Below are positions 33,660-45,898 of a stretch of DNA of 64,000 bases, in pieces. Below the pieces are notes generated by a model, which did no database searches, was not told the DNA's origin, and saw nothing but the letters and a program-made list of their open reading frames with translations. The DNA lies in NCBI GenBank assembly GCA_039881145.1, contig JAYKKI010000037.1, positions 12,819,501 through 12,883,500 of the forward strand, in the 5' to 3' direction. The first letter of the stretch is position 1; each line of letters begins with the position of its first letter. The position numbers and the translations under genes were made by a program. The stretch comes from Druceiella hillmani. Lineage: Eukaryota > Arthropoda > Insecta > Lepidoptera > Hepialidae.

Positions 33660-34670
33660 TTAGGTACCTCAAAAGGAAAAACAGAACCTTTCAAAGATCA
33701 CACACATGCTGTTCCGTCCATCCGTCACAGCCGTTTTCTCAAAAACCGCTTGACATAGAAACTTAAAATTTGGCATAGTAGTAAAATTTATTAACCCGCA
33801 AATATTAAGCTAAACTCGAAAATATTTGTTTGGAAATTTTAAAAGTAGTACATTAAATCCCCAATTTGTTATCGTTATGTGTAGTGTGGGATATCATTTG
33901 AAAGGGCTATTCATAAGGGTGGGAAAAATTTTTTTCTAATTTTTTGGTATTTCTTCTTCAATGATATACTCAAAAATGGACAAAAAATATGTTACCCCTC
34001 CTGTTATTTTTGAAATTACTCAGACTAAAATTATGTTGTAGAAAAACCATAGCGATGATTTTAGATGTCATAATTTTTTAAATATGCACCATATGTAAAA
34101 CATAGTAACAAATACGCAAACTACGAAAGATATAGTACCAATGTTTGTTTTTTTTCTGAATTTACTGCCGATTTTCTCAGAACTTGATATTTGTCATAGT
34201 AATACATATTATTATCCCACACAAATTGCGCTTTTTAAAAAATTCATATATGAATTAAAGAATAAACACATAAATGTCTGAATTTGTTTTTAAATTTTCT
34301 ATATCATGTGCGATACTATTTCAAAGGTCTTATTATGAGAAATACAAAAATGTTCTTTTCATAATTTTAAACTGCATAAAATATGCAAAAATACAGCATC
34401 CTCCGCCTCATTTCCAAAGATAATGAGCCAACAATTATGAAAAATAGAGTGTTGGTAAAATCTAACTAGGAGATTATAGAAAAACTATGTGCCAGAATGT
34501 ACATTTTTTTGGTGAAAGGTTTAGTGGGTTGTGAAAAATTTAGCTTGTGAAAAATTAATATTTGTAAATAGTTTAATCGAAATACAATGTAGTTTTAAAC
34601 GTGTATATGTACCTAAATGTGTACCGAACACTTCTAGCGCGATTTATACTCGCAATTACGAGGTTTTTTT
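33660..34670 (-). repeat. Dispersed lepidopteran-type repeat, about 1 kb copy
   Basis: Starts TAGGTACCTCAAAAGG with CAGAACCTTTCAAAG and CCGTCCATCCGTC, then TTTTCTCAAAAACCGCTTGACATAG. Ends TACCTAAATGTGTACCGAAC, then AGCGCGATTTATACTCGC. Same layout as 29425-30055 but longer. Confidence 0.6.
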
Positions 34671-35099
34671 AATTGATATAAAACTTTCGTCCGAACTAAT
34701 ATTTTAAATCAAATATAACAATGTTTCCATATGTTAGTTATGTATATTACATTTTGTTCCAAAATAAATATCATACAGTTTTAGAAGCAGAATTCGTGTT
34801 TAAATAAACACGAAATATAAATATAATATTAAGCCTAATATGGAGTATTTGTCTAACATCATCGTTAAATTCCTAAACTTCGACATCAAAATCAAATATT
34901 CCTGACAAGTCATGTTAAAGGAGCTTTCGATTTTCCATTCCGCTTTTCTCAAATATTAAATCCAATTAAAATTTCCGAGAGCACGTATTGAAACAAGCTA
35001 CATTCAATGTATGGAACTTATTATCTTAGCATGAATATGCATACATCGACAACGCACGCATTAGTCCTAATACTAGCCGCGAAACCTCATTACCCCTCA
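34671..35099. other. Non-coding stretch with a 22 nt palindrome
   Basis: TTCGTGTTTAAATAAACACGAA at 34803-34824 is a near-continuous palindrome (10 bp arms, 2 nt centre). Confidence 0.55.
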
Positions 35100-35320
35100 T
35101 ATACAATTTCAGAAGCTACAATTTGTCTATGTTCATTATTGTCTTCTTGTCCGCCATCCCTCCCTAGAACGTTCTGGAAGGAAGGGGGTACTCTGCACCC
35201 TTATCGAGTCTGCCGACAAACCTTCGTTCTTATCGCTCCTCCCTACGACTTCATTATAAAGGTGAATATACATTCGAGGGTATGGTTTAGAAATTTACGT
35301 AAACGATGCGGCTAGGATGT
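35100..35320. other. GC-richer pocket overlapping a 102-codon plus frame
   Basis: An ATG-initiated frame at 35007-35315 crosses it, but the product shows no recognisable domain and the length is compatible with chance. The block CCGCCATCCCTCCCTAGAAC and the heat-shock-element-like site at 35167 suggest regulatory DNA instead. Confidence 0.3.
35167..35179 (+). promoter_or_regulatory. Heat-shock-element-like trimer
   Basis: GAACGTTCTGGAA fits the pattern GAAnnTTCnnGAA, three alternating 5 bp HSF units. One match of this kind per 64 kb is not surprising by chance, and no TATA box or transcript start is visible nearby. Confidence 0.2.
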
Positions 35321-35647
35321 TGCATACAACCGAGTTAAAGGAATTATTCAAATTGTATATCAGTATATTTTGTGAATCGCTTTTGACAGGTGAATTGTTT
35401 TAGTCGCGTTTTCAAATAAATAGATTATACGAACAACTTTGAAGCTTTTGTTCAAATGGTATGAAACTCTTGAACAAAAGTACTGATGCTTTCTTCTTGG
35501 ATATTCTATATAATATTTCATATCGTGTTTTATATATTAAAAGTTAACAAGTGTTTGCATGTGTCGTTTTCAACTTACAAAAACTTGCCACTTCAGTTAG
35601 TAGAAACAAGTGACTGTTAAATCGTATATTAAATTTTCATGGGTAAC

Positions 35648-35745
35648 ATTTTCAATTGTTGTAAATATGTGCCAAGTATAATTATATCATTGTTGTAATT
35701 TTCAATTGTTGTAAATATGTGCCAAGTATAAGTATAATTATATCA
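35648..35745. repeat. Two-copy 50 bp tandem duplication
   Basis: ATTTTCAATTGTTGTAAATA followed by TGTGCCAAGTATA occurs at 35648 and 35698. The second copy has an extra AGTATA. Confidence 0.92.
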
Positions 35746-38700
35746 AAAATGAAATAAATGCAAGTAACACTAACGCAATAACATTCCATGCGTCTATTTA
35801 GATAAATACAATAGTGCTACTAATAAATACAGCACTGCTACTATTGTCTCAGATATATTATATATTAAGTAAACGAACAACGTGTTACTATTTGCAGCAG
35901 CAAGAATGCCGTTTATACGTATAGTTCCTCACACTTAACCAGACAAACAATAGGCATCATTGTTTAATATTTCTTATTATGAAAAAAGAGCAACAAGCTA
36001 TTTTATAAGAATTAAACCAAAATGTCTCAACAATATAAATCACGAAAATAAACTAAACCAGAGGAGTAAATAAACGCGTTTATAAATATGTACAAATATA
36101 CATTTATTAGTCTTACACAAATAACTTCAAATTATTATATGATATCAAGTCCAGAAGACTCATTTTTTTTATTTTTCTTTATAATCTCAGCAATCAAAAC
36201 ATCCTTACTAAGTACAATTAAAAGCTTTTATATGCAAACTGTGTAGTTTCCATTGTTTATTGTTTATAAGATAAAGGAGCTATGATAGCAAATAAAAAGA
36301 TAAGTTAATAAACAATTCCTGGCCGTTATTAGCGAAATATTTAAACAACAAATCTGCTGCATATCAACTTACGTGAGTGAAATGTTATTGTATAACATAC
36401 TTAAAAATCAATTTCTCAGGCTGGTATCAAAATTAGTTTTAAGTTTATTTAATATATAAATTAATTTTTTAATATTTTAAGCTGATCATTTTGAAATTCA
36501 CTATTTTAGTGTAATCATATATTTTTAGTGCATATCATTGAATGTAAAGGTCCTAAATGTTATGTTTCTCATGTTGAGTTAGTCATTTAGATTTTTAACG
36601 TCATTTTCCAATGCCAATAAATCAGTACGTTTCTAATGTTGTTATACCAAAATGAGCTTCTTTTAAATTGTAACTAAGTGTGATAAATTACGAAAACAAT
36701 ACTCTACGAAAGCAAAGATGTTTAAGTAAGAGGCGTATCATTGCGTAAAGCAACCAAGAAACCAGGTCATCATTGTTCTGGGACGATAATAGTAATAAAT
36801 TTTTTAACTGTTTTCAATCGAGAATCAAATATTAAGTCAGCTCTTGTGACGTGGAGAGTAGTCTTATTCTCATTTCGCGGATCCATCGACTTTCAAAATC
36901 TTATCCATCAATATTAGTTTGAATACAACGAGTAATAATACATAATACTCTTCGAATTTTCTAACTTCAGCTTCAATGTTGAGCTCAGATTTTGTATAGG
37001 TAACAAAGATTATTCTCATCTCAAAAAACAACCACGAGTGTTACTATTCGACGATGTTATTTAAAACTTTTATTAAAAAAATTAAATAAAAACAAACTTT
37101 ATTTTATAATTAAATAGGTTGTCAACAGTAAACCTATTTAAGTTTTCTTTTAATTAAATTATTATACAGACGAAAATTCTGTGGACGTAAGACGAAAATA
37201 TTTTTGAAGCATTTATTCCTTTTAACTGAATTCTTAGTTTTCGGTTAAAGTATATTTTCTTTAAACTTTAGCTTTATAGGGTCTTTAGGGATTGTGCGTA
37301 ACAAACAAAATTATCAAGAAAGAAAGTAAAAAGAAGTTAATTTCTTAAAATTCATATACAACTTTAATGCTTTAAGAGTAAGATTACTGGAATCATAATA
37401 AGATCTAAGTCTTGTGAAATCTTTTGGCATCCAATAAATTGACCGAAGATCAAACGTCTGTATATGAGTAGAGCTTAGAGGGTAAATTTTTTATTGGATC
37501 TGCAGGGGTGGCTTAATTGCGATCCCCGCTGGCTGAAGATATAATATGCAAAGGGTATGGTTGAATAAACATAATTTATTCGTTAGTTGAATGTATATTT
37601 GCATATTTACTCGATACCTTAAAAACCGGCCCTTTACTTAATGACTTTAATACGTTTTGATCTGTTAAGCTTTTAAAACTATATGGTTAATCAAAAATAG
37701 TTTAATATTTTTCTGTTCGACGATATTATAATTAAAGAGCATTTGTCCAAGATTCATATTATATGAGTAAAGAATTACCATTTAAATAATGTTGCTATAC
37801 AATGTATTTATTCTATTTACTTCTATTAAAAAGTTAAAAGGAAACGGTCAAGTAAATATTTCACTCGTTCACTAAGGATTCTGTTATTGCAATAATCAGT
37901 AAAAATATAAAAAGACTGTTACCAAAATTTGCGGAGTCATATATGTTAATTATTTCATTTATAGCATCCATGAGTTGGAAGAATTCCAGATTATAAATTA
38001 TTTTGGCATATCTCAAATTTCGCTATACTTATCTTACACGGGATACTCTTCTCAAAATCATAATTGTAATCTAATAAAATTTAGAAAAAATGGAACATAC
38101 ATAATTATAGCATTTTTATCGTAATAGGAAAAATCGTTATTGAATTATGTACGTCGTTATTAAATTATGTTATGTGATTATTTTAAAGAATGCATTATAT
38201 TGCGGAATATTTCAAGCTAAATACCAAATCTTTAACTAGTCACTTTTATAATTACAATTATTATCATAATTATTGTGGTATTTTTTCGTTGTGGAAAGAG
38301 AAAATTAAAAATTCAAATAAAAAAAATTCAAATTAATTCTAAACAAAAAGAGTCAACATATATTTGAATAATTCATATTTTCTAAACCGTAAGGATTATT
38401 TTTACTCTCCGTTTATACATACAACCTATAATTTAATCGTTGTCCATAGATGAGCTCAAAACACATTTTAGAAAGAAAAATATTTTCAAAACGAAAAAGA
38501 ATTTAAGCTTTGTGTACATTAATATATTTTTATTTATATACTTCTATATTTTAGACTTTAATTAAATTCTACATGTATTTTTTTTCATTTTAAATATAAT
38601 TGTAAATGTATAACAACAAGAAAAATTTTAAAAAAACATGAAAGATCCTAGGGATCTCAATTTAAAACCGTGCATATAGGAAGATGCACGAACAATTACC

Positions 38701-39059
38701 ATAATGCACGAAAAAAATTTCGCCGCTCTATTTTCCGTGTGGGGAACAGAAAGAGAGATGATAGACAAATAGAATGAAGAGAGAGTCTTTGACGTCGGAA
38801 TTATAATGATTTTGTTTCATTTTTGTGGTAATAATTCCAAAAAATGGTAAAATATCCTGGAGAAACTCACTTTTCATATTTCCACTTAGTTGTAACCATA
38901 AATTAATTTCCTTCAACCCTGGGTTTAATTCTATGAAAATGAAAAGGTTTCATTTGCTTTATCCGATTGATCCTTTTGAGGAATATTTTATCATTAAATA
39001 CAAAACTGTATATTTGAAACGGGAAATTATTAAAATTAATTAAATTAAAATAATTACAT
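35746..39059. other. Long AT-rich non-coding stretch
   Basis: No ORF, repeat array or long foldback was seen. An imperfect dyad around ATACAATAGTGCT / AGCACTGCTACTATTGT lies at 35808-35847. CAGGGGTGGCTTAATTGCG near 37503 loosely recalls a tRNA A-box, but no tRNA folds there. Confidence 0.5.
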
Positions 39060-39230
39060 GGCCTTAAAATAAACAAGAAAAGAAACGCTAGACGTCTCTC
39101 TAAAACACCTCGGCGGTCTCTTAACCTAAAGTAATCGTCTACAGAGGTCGTCGATCTTTCTCGCCTAAAAAATTTCAAGGCTAGCAAATAAGGCGGTCGC
39201 CTGCTACAAGCAAATGACACGGATACAATA
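39060..39230. other. GC/CpG-richer pocket
   Basis: Contains CTAGACGTCTCTC, CCTCGGCGGTCTC and AAGGCGGTCGCCTGC. A 105-codon minus frame (38903-39220, non-ATG start) has an arginine-rich first half coincident with the pocket and an AT-driven second half. An exon is possible but unsupported by similarity. Confidence 0.28.
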
Positions 39231-40330
39231 AATAGCTTTATTATGCCAAATAAAACTTTGACATTTCGCTAAAGCAGTCCAATAAAAACTTCAAGCAAAA
39301 ACCTTATAATTGTCCATAAAAAGGGAAATTAAATATTATTGAAAATATTCCTTTTCTACTTTATATAGAGGAAGTATTTTGTTATAAAGAGTAAGAAGTA
39401 TCTTTATGAATAATGGCCGTGAGCAAGAATTTTAATAAAAATATTCTATTACATAGTATATTTTGCTCGCATATTCGCTCACGTGGGTTTTCAATTAAAT
39501 CGGCAAAATTTCCTAGTACTTTTTGGGCTCTTGAGATACGGAAAACATATATTTAATATACATGTTACACCATCTGTTCACATTGTATAGTATTAAATTT
39601 ATATTATTCAATAAAAATGAGTTTCGTCCTACAGAAATTATTTTATTTCTCTCTGTATTAATTCGAATCATGAACCACGTCGTACACTAGGTATCACGAA
39701 AATCTATCCAATGGTTTAGCTATTTTTAGTAACAAACACTTCTTTTCTAATATTAGTGCTTCACATGAACTAAACTAGATATGTCTAATTCATATCGGAA
39801 GCGTAAATAAGGAAAAAATATATGTAATATTATTAAAAATAACTAAAATATATAATGCAATTTTATTCACAAAAAATCCGAAAAATGTTGCAAATTTTAT
39901 TACGAATTAAATTATTTAAATAAATTACGAATTAATAACGAATTACATTATTTATTAATTAAAAATATTAGTACGATGTATTCACTTGAATGTTTGTAAA
40001 TTATTGTTAGGTTATCTCTAAGATTGAAGGGAAATACTTTATATTTAAAGCGCTGCACTTTTATGTAATAAATACAAGATTAAACATTATTTCCATTTAG
40101 TGCACTTTATATTGAAATTTTAAAATGACATATATTCTTTTCTAATGGAACAGGCAACGAAACTAAGCTTGTAACTTCAGGTCTAGTAATTTTCGTGTGA
40201 TACGCAAACACACAAATAGACTCACAAACAGACATTTCCAAAAACAATATTTTTGTGTTATAATATTTTTATTATGTTTCCCTAAATAGTTTGTTCGCCA
40301 TTTATTCAATGTGTGTGTGTGCTTGTGCGT
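39231..40330. other. Non-coding stretch
   Basis: Near 39890-39960 the short phrase AATTA...ACGAATTA is repeated irregularly (three times). Confidence 0.5.
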
Positions 40331-40331
40331 G

Positions 40332-40382
<51 letters not shown>
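40331..40382. repeat. (TA)n microsatellite
   Basis: Preceded by a short TG/CG-containing run (GTGTGTGTGTGCTTGTGCG) and 22-25 TA units long. Confidence 0.95.
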
Positions 40383-40384
<2 letters not shown>

Positions 40385-41285
40385 CTGAAGCTTGAAATAC
40401 ATTTATAGATCACGATCAATATGCGTGCCAAAGATAGCGAATTCAGTGCTTGGTTGCAGAGTTATTAAGCAATAAACAAAAAGCTTTCACGTGTATGTCA
40501 GCTGGGATCCTACAAATTTTATTGGAATTTTTTCTTATAAACTCATTCAAAATATATCAAATGCCTATCCATAATTATAAAGAAGCAATTGTAATAACAC
40601 TTTAATTATAAATGTCCATTAAAGAAAAAAGAAAAATTAGAGAATAGTTATCCCACAATAATATCTCAAAATGTTGCACAACCCTCACTTTAATTAAAAA
40701 TTGATTTGTGAAATGTTTCTCATTTAATAAATTTAACTCTTATCAACAATTTGCGATGCTTTGTGTAATTGATTCTAGCATTTCAATTGGAATTGTATTG
40801 TGTAAAGGTCGACAACGTGCATGATACAATATCCCTATTGTTATGCTTTCGTCGATACAGTGAGACAAAGCCTCATGAAATATTAAGATAGTCTGTGCGC
40901 ATCCATATAGGAATAGGGGAACATTTTCCCTATTGTCTAAGAAGAGGGAAAAGATATTCAGTTCTGTAGAAAAATGAAACACGTCGTGAATTATCAATAT
41001 TTTTATGTAAAGGTAAGCTCTCTGATTGCACGGAATGGAACAGAAATAATTTTTTTTCACAAATATTAATTCATGTGTAACTGACACTTATAATACGCAC
41101 AGTGTGTAAATAAAGTTAGTAGTGTAATGTAGAATTGATAATTGAATTTTATTTTTACAATAAATTTCAGACGCATTTGTCCACTCGAATTAATTTTTTT
41201 ATTGCAATAATTCTATCTTCTACTAAAATTTCATTTCTGCTATATTTGTCACGTACATAGTTAAAATACACTAAGAACAGTTTAC
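40383..41285. other. Non-coding stretch
   Basis: A 114-codon minus-strand frame (40743-41087) lies here, with ordinary composition but a non-ATG start and no recognised motif. About one frame this long is expected by chance in the window. Confidence 0.45.
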
Positions 41286-41560
41286 CAGTATTACTACGTA
41301 TACTCGTAAATATGTATGTTTATATTTGTCAGTGTGTGTGCATACGTGCTCGTGCATGTGTATGTGTATGTAGGTGAATGTATGTATATAGAAATAAAAA
41401 AGCACATAAATATCGGAGAAGTTTAACAGTATTACTACGTATACTCGTAAATATGTATGTTTATATTTGTCAGCGTGTATGCATACGTGCTCATGCCCTG
41501 TGTATTTGTATGTAGGTGAATGTATGTATATGTATATAGACATAAATGATATATAATGAG
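41286..41560. repeat. Two-copy tandem duplication, 141 bp period
   Basis: CAGTATTACTACGTATACTC starts the copies at 41286 and 41427, followed by GTAAATATGTATGTTTATAT and a TGTG/ATAC-rich segment. Because 141 is a multiple of three, a 112-codon minus frame survives across both copies. Confidence 0.92.
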
Positions 41561-42419
41561 TATTTGTAAAAGCTCTGAATCCCACATTATTATTAAATCG
41601 GAATGACATTTGGCAAATTACTTAAATCAAAACCTAGACTAGGTTTTCTGGAAGATAATAGCTGCTAAGAAAATTGGTCCAATATGTTTAAATTGGCGGG
41701 GCTCAATCTATAAAAAAACTGGTTAAGCACTTGCCATTGGCTTTCTTTGTGACACAAAACGCTTAAATTTGAAAAAAAATACTACTAATTATCCAGAGAA
41801 TAATGTTCAAATATAAGAATATTTGACGAATCCTATTTTATGAAAATATCTTCATTTTTTTTACTTTTCAACATTAATCGGTATCGATTTTTTATGTAAA
41901 AAAAAGGTTTATAATTCTTAAAAAATCAAATAAAAAGCGATAAGCTATGTTTTTTCTCAGAATAATTTAAAGGATTCTTTAAAACGATTTTCAGCCACTA
42001 AAACGTCGATTAATTGGTTAGGACATTTTTAAGCCCCAACCAACCGCCTGAAACAATATTATAAAAAAAAACAATTTTTCATCAATTGTTGAACTCATCT
42101 ACAAAACTTTTATTTTAAACTCCATAAAAAACAGGACTCTATGACCAACAGAAAAAATAACATGACTAATATTGACACAAATATATCGCTACGCAATCCT
42201 ATATAATATAACTTTACTAACTCGGTCTCATACTCGTTTCAAATAGGTACGCTGCAAACGCAATGAGTTCAACTTAAGCTATGAAGCTATATAATAACTT
42301 AATTAATTAAAACGAAAACGTCGCTGTCACAAAAGAAGCTTTCGCATTTGAGTAATCCTCGTTAAAGTTTATAAATAACCCGTGTAGCGTGGACATTAGA
42401 ACAATGTCTCTCGCATTTG
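41561..42419. other. Non-coding stretch
   Basis: AAAACCTAGACTAGGTTTT near 41629 is a 19 nt palindrome. Nothing else was seen. Confidence 0.5.
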
Positions 42420-42680
42420 TTGTAAGTGAAGTGACATTATCCCTTACAAGCCCTGGGGACGAATGTATTCACCAATGTCCCTTTATATATGCCTGTGCGG
42501 TTGGATACATCATACAACGTTAAAATGTTTCTGCGTATCTGGAGCTACGTCTATTCAAAACAATTGTACCGTGAATATCGTCTTAAGGAGTAGTCCCAAG
42601 TATCTTAATACTCAATTCAATTTAGCCTGTTATTGGCGCCGATGTGCTTGCAGACTGTGAGATTCCTTCGCAGTGAAAGG
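42420..42680. other. GC-richer pocket with a TATA-like site on the minus strand
   Basis: Read on the minus strand, GGCATATATAAAGGGACATT near 42475-42495 fits a TATA box. No initiator or open frame downstream is convincing. Plus-strand frame 42463-42660 is cysteine-rich but unrecognised. Confidence 0.28.
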
Positions 42681-43509
42681 TCTGAAATAGTTGTACTAGC
42701 CATTATGTTATCAATTTCCAAATAACTTTCGTTGATCTATGTAAATACAGATCCACAAATTATATATCAACCCATATATACCATATACATAAATTTTCCC
42801 ATCATTCGTTCGAAAAAGAAAAACGTCCTAAATTATATTTAATATAATGTATTATGATTTTCGAAATGAAAACTTCCTTAGGCGCATTGTGCGCCCTTTT
42901 TATGAGCAGTAAACGAAACTGAGTCATCACGATCGGGTTGATAACGCTGAATTGAGTAAACTCGGCACACTTCAGCATCGGCCAACCGAGTTCACTCTTC
43001 GGGTAAACTCGGCTCTCTTCAACATCGGCATTGCGAATTACGTCTTATTTTTTATTAATATTTTATTTAAGAGTATTTGAATATAATAATTGTATGTTAT
43101 TGTATTTTTTTATTTTAGTTTTCACTTCTATCATGTGGTTATAAGCACACACCAGTGTTTTACTTATTGGATTATAAAAAGCATCTCAAAAGTTTTATTT
43201 TAATAAACATTTATTTAAGAATGAGCATATTTTATTTCATATTCCAAGTGCATTCATGAAGGAAAATCTCACTAATTAATGAAATCATTATCTTGTCTAG
43301 TGTGACGTAAATCAACAAAATTATGGCACCTGCGGTACGTTGAAAACTTTCTGCTAACTAAACTTGATTATGTTATGTTATTTCGCTCCGAATAAGCCAG
43401 GAGAAATTCACATTTCGAAGTGTTTTTTATTTTTATAAAAACGGAACAAAAAGGTCTCCCTTATTTCCTCATTTATCCCCATTTGAAAGAATTTATCATG
43501 ACTGTCTAA
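42681..43509. other. Non-coding stretch
   Basis: A near-repeat of AACTCGGC(A/T)C followed by CTTCA(G/A)CATCGGC occurs at 42960 and 43005 (about 45 bp apart). Confidence 0.5.
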
Positions 43510-43780
43510 TATCAATTAATCGAAGTGGGCTGCGATTTTATTCATCTCGATCCGTTAAAACGGAGCTGAAAAGTGGCGAAAAAGAAATTTTGCGACATCG
43601 TTAATTCTCAAGAGTGGGATGTGCCACTCCCCGCGCGAAGCGTACACGCGAGCAGCGAAAGTCTCTTCACCTACTCCACCGATTCTATATCGGCACCTAT
43701 TAAGTATATTTTTGTAAGTAAAAATAGTGCGCGCCTTAAAGTATGTAGTTGAAAGTTTCTTTATCTCAAAGGATCTGTGT
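43510..43780. other. GC/CpG-richer pocket
   Basis: CCACTCCCCGCGCGAAGCG at 43625 and GCGCGCC at 43730 stand out from the background. No frame is open throughout. Confidence 0.3.
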
Positions 43781-43858
43781 CAATCAGACTTAAGAGCGTT
43801 ATTATTAGAAATAAAAATCCGGTCACGTGTAAGCTATACTTGAACAATTATTTTTCAG

Positions 43859-43977
43859 GACCGTCAGCTACTCCAATTAAATTATTTGAACCTCGATCGT
43901 TCCATCTCCGCCCATCCGCCGCGCTATCCGTCGACGACGGCACCAATGCCGTATCGCATATGAGCGGAGCTGAGTAG
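43859..43977 (+). CDS. Candidate terminal coding exon
   Basis: A textbook acceptor AATTATTTTTCAG ends at 43858. The following CpG-rich block is open in the frame that reads PSATPIKLFEPRSFHLRPS, ending MSGAE and TAG at 43977. GC content jumps exactly at the acceptor and falls after the stop, and an AATAAA lies at about 44090. A second frame is also open for most of the block, and no upstream exon or known domain is recognised. Confidence 0.22.
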
Positions 43978-44079
43978 AGAGCTTTTCGATTGAGCCAAAT
44001 TAACAACTTCGAAAAACGTGTATGGACAAAAGTTGTTTCTTATTTCATTTAAGCATTTTTCCCGAAAAAGGTTTAAACA

Positions 44080-44300
44080 ATTCATAAAGAATAAATTACA
44101 TTTTTCAATACTTACATCGAACAGTTTTCGAGAAAATCGCTTGTGACAGTCAGACGGACACCGAAGTGATGCTCTAAGTTTTCCATTTTGCTTTATTAAA
44201 AAGCGCTTGTGAAAATGCGCACAAAGTGGAGTTTACTAATTGCCTATACCTCTTGAATTTATTAATTCATGTCAAATAAAAAAAATTTTTTTCAGATTTC
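44080..44300 (+). repeat. Dispersed repeat fragment
   Basis: CAGTTTTCGAGAAAATCGCTTG and CAGTCAGACGGACACC at 44119-44162, then AATTGCCTATACCTCTTGAATTTATTAAT, are modules seen at 28730, 33730 and 24340. Confidence 0.55.
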
Positions 44301-45043
44301 TAATCAAATACTATTATCTAGAATTTTTCAAATCCACGTCAGGAAAATTACATATTGCACGTTTCTCTAAAGCCCAATATATTTCACAAACGGAGCTTAA
44401 AAATGTAAAATGATAAATGGAAACAAAATTTCATTTTAAAAGACCGATGATACATTACTCAATGGGATGTGCAAACAAAAGTTTACGTGGGAGACGTGCG
44501 TGGAGATCTATATTAAATTTCGTATTAATATTTCTATATTATATTATTTAGATCTCCATACGAAACGTATACTTGCGAAATTTTATTCCGTACGTGCACT
44601 CCTACATACATTTTTTAATTTTACTTTTTTTATACTATATCAATGTAATATAATTGATTTCCTTCTTGAATATTAATTTAAATTTTTGGGCGATTACAAA
44701 CTTTCCTTCAAAATCGATAAAAGTGAAATGAACTCAAACTCGATGAATCTACTTCTCACTTCAGAGTTCAACCACCACCTTCCACCTCCATCGTGAGAGC
44801 CCGATCACCATCTATGACTACCATACATATAAAGATATGTCGAATAAGGACACTCTATTCTCATCAATTGAAAAAATCCTCTAGTTACCACCGGAGTTCT
44901 TTATCCGTTCCAGACTTTATTTACACGGGATCTCTCTGAAAACATTTCTTTTCTAAAAAAATCGTTAAGAAAATTGAGAACTCTCTCCTTTTCTGAAGTC
45001 GGTTAAAAATGACTCAATATTTTTAACTCATCATTTTTTTACT
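44301..45043. other. Non-coding stretch
   Basis: GGAGATCTATATTAAA and TTTAGATCTCCATACG (44501-44563) form an imperfect dyad. CTCTCTCCTTTTCTGAAGTCGG marks the approach to the minisatellite. Confidence 0.45.
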
Positions 45044-45457
45044 CGTGTAAAGTTCAAGCGTTTATACATGTGTAAAGTTTACGTCAGCGTCTAGACATAT
45101 GTAAAGTTTAGGTCAGCGTTTATGCACGTATCAAGATTGCGTCAATGTTTATTTATGTGTAAAGTTTACGTCAACGTTTATACATGTGTAAAGTTTACGT
45201 CAGCGTTTATACATGTGTAAAGTTTACCTCAGCGTTTATACATGTGTAAAGTATACGTCACCGTTTATATATGTGTAAATTTTATGTCTGCATGTGTAAA
45301 GTTTACATAAGCGTTTATACATGTGTAAAGTTTACATCAGCCTTTATACTTGTGTAAAATATACGTCACCGTTTATTTTTGTGTCAATTTTATGTCTGCA
45401 TTTATACATGTGTAAAGTTTACGACAGCATTTATACATGCGCAAAATTTACGTCATA
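45044..45457. repeat. Minisatellite, 29 bp unit, about 14 copies
   Basis: The consensus is CATGTGTAAAGTTTACGTCA followed by GCGTTTATA. Copies range from identical to strongly altered, and one or two are shortened. Most carry TTTACGTCA, which contains a TGACGTAA-type ATF/CREB-like half palindrome. The array is oriented with one strand C-poor. Confidence 0.95.
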
Positions 45458-45753
45458 TCGTAGAACAGTATACGTTATGAGATATTAATATAAATCAATT
45501 ATTTCAAAGTTTAAAGTAAGACAAAAAAATTGTTTCGTATGTGGTAAAATATTTCATTACTTTTCTAACAATATCATATTCTAACTGTGACTACGTTACT
45601 TGACTGGACTACAACATTGTATTCATTTATTATCACGTTTAGGGAAACAAATTTCGTAACCTGACAATGGTGAACAGACCACGATCGCAACAAATGTGCT
45701 ACAATTTGCGCGCACGGAGCGTAAAATAAGAATAATAAATTACGAAAATATGA
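45458..45753. other. Non-coding stretch between the minisatellite and an inverted arm
   Basis: Contains ACCACGATCGCAACAAATGTG and TTTGCGCGCACGGAGCG near 45680-45720. The CGCACGGAG phrase also occurs in the dispersed module at 31535, so a repeat fragment is likely. Confidence 0.4.
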
Positions 45754-45898
45754 TTTCTTGTTTATCGCGATACGTTGGTCGAACTTTTTTCTACGTTTAT
45801 GCTTTTATACGTTTTTATACCTAAATGAATGTACAAACTTTCGAAAAACAATTTTTTTTATATACATTTAGCCATATCTATAATGTATATTACATAAT
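45754..45898 (+). repeat. Left arm of a long inverted repeat
   Basis: Begins TTCTTGTTTATCGCGATACG and ends ATCTATAATGTATATTACAT. It matches the reverse complement of 48745-48890 with a few mismatches and indels. Confidence 0.88.

Noticed and set aside
35007..35315. 102-codon ATG-initiated plus-strand ORF
   Set aside because: No domain, no splice or polyadenylation context, and length compatible with chance.
37500..37540. GGGTGGCTTAATTGCG resembling a tRNA A-box
   Set aside because: No B-box or cloverleaf can be drawn around it.
38903..39220. 105-codon minus-strand ORF with an arginine-rich N-terminal half
   Set aside because: Non-ATG start, and the second half is AT-rich background. Kept only as a GC pocket at 39060-39230.
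40743..41087. 114-codon minus-strand ORF
   Set aside because: About one such frame is expected by chance at this AT content; non-ATG start, no recognisable motif and no splice context.
41271..41609. 112-codon minus-strand frame with repeated HEHVC...DKYKHTYLRVYVVIL
   Set aside because: Explained by the 141 bp tandem duplication, which preserves the frame.
45044..45457. CRISPR-like regular repeats
   Set aside because: There are no unique spacers. It is a continuous minisatellite in a eukaryotic genome; the same holds for 51086-51302.
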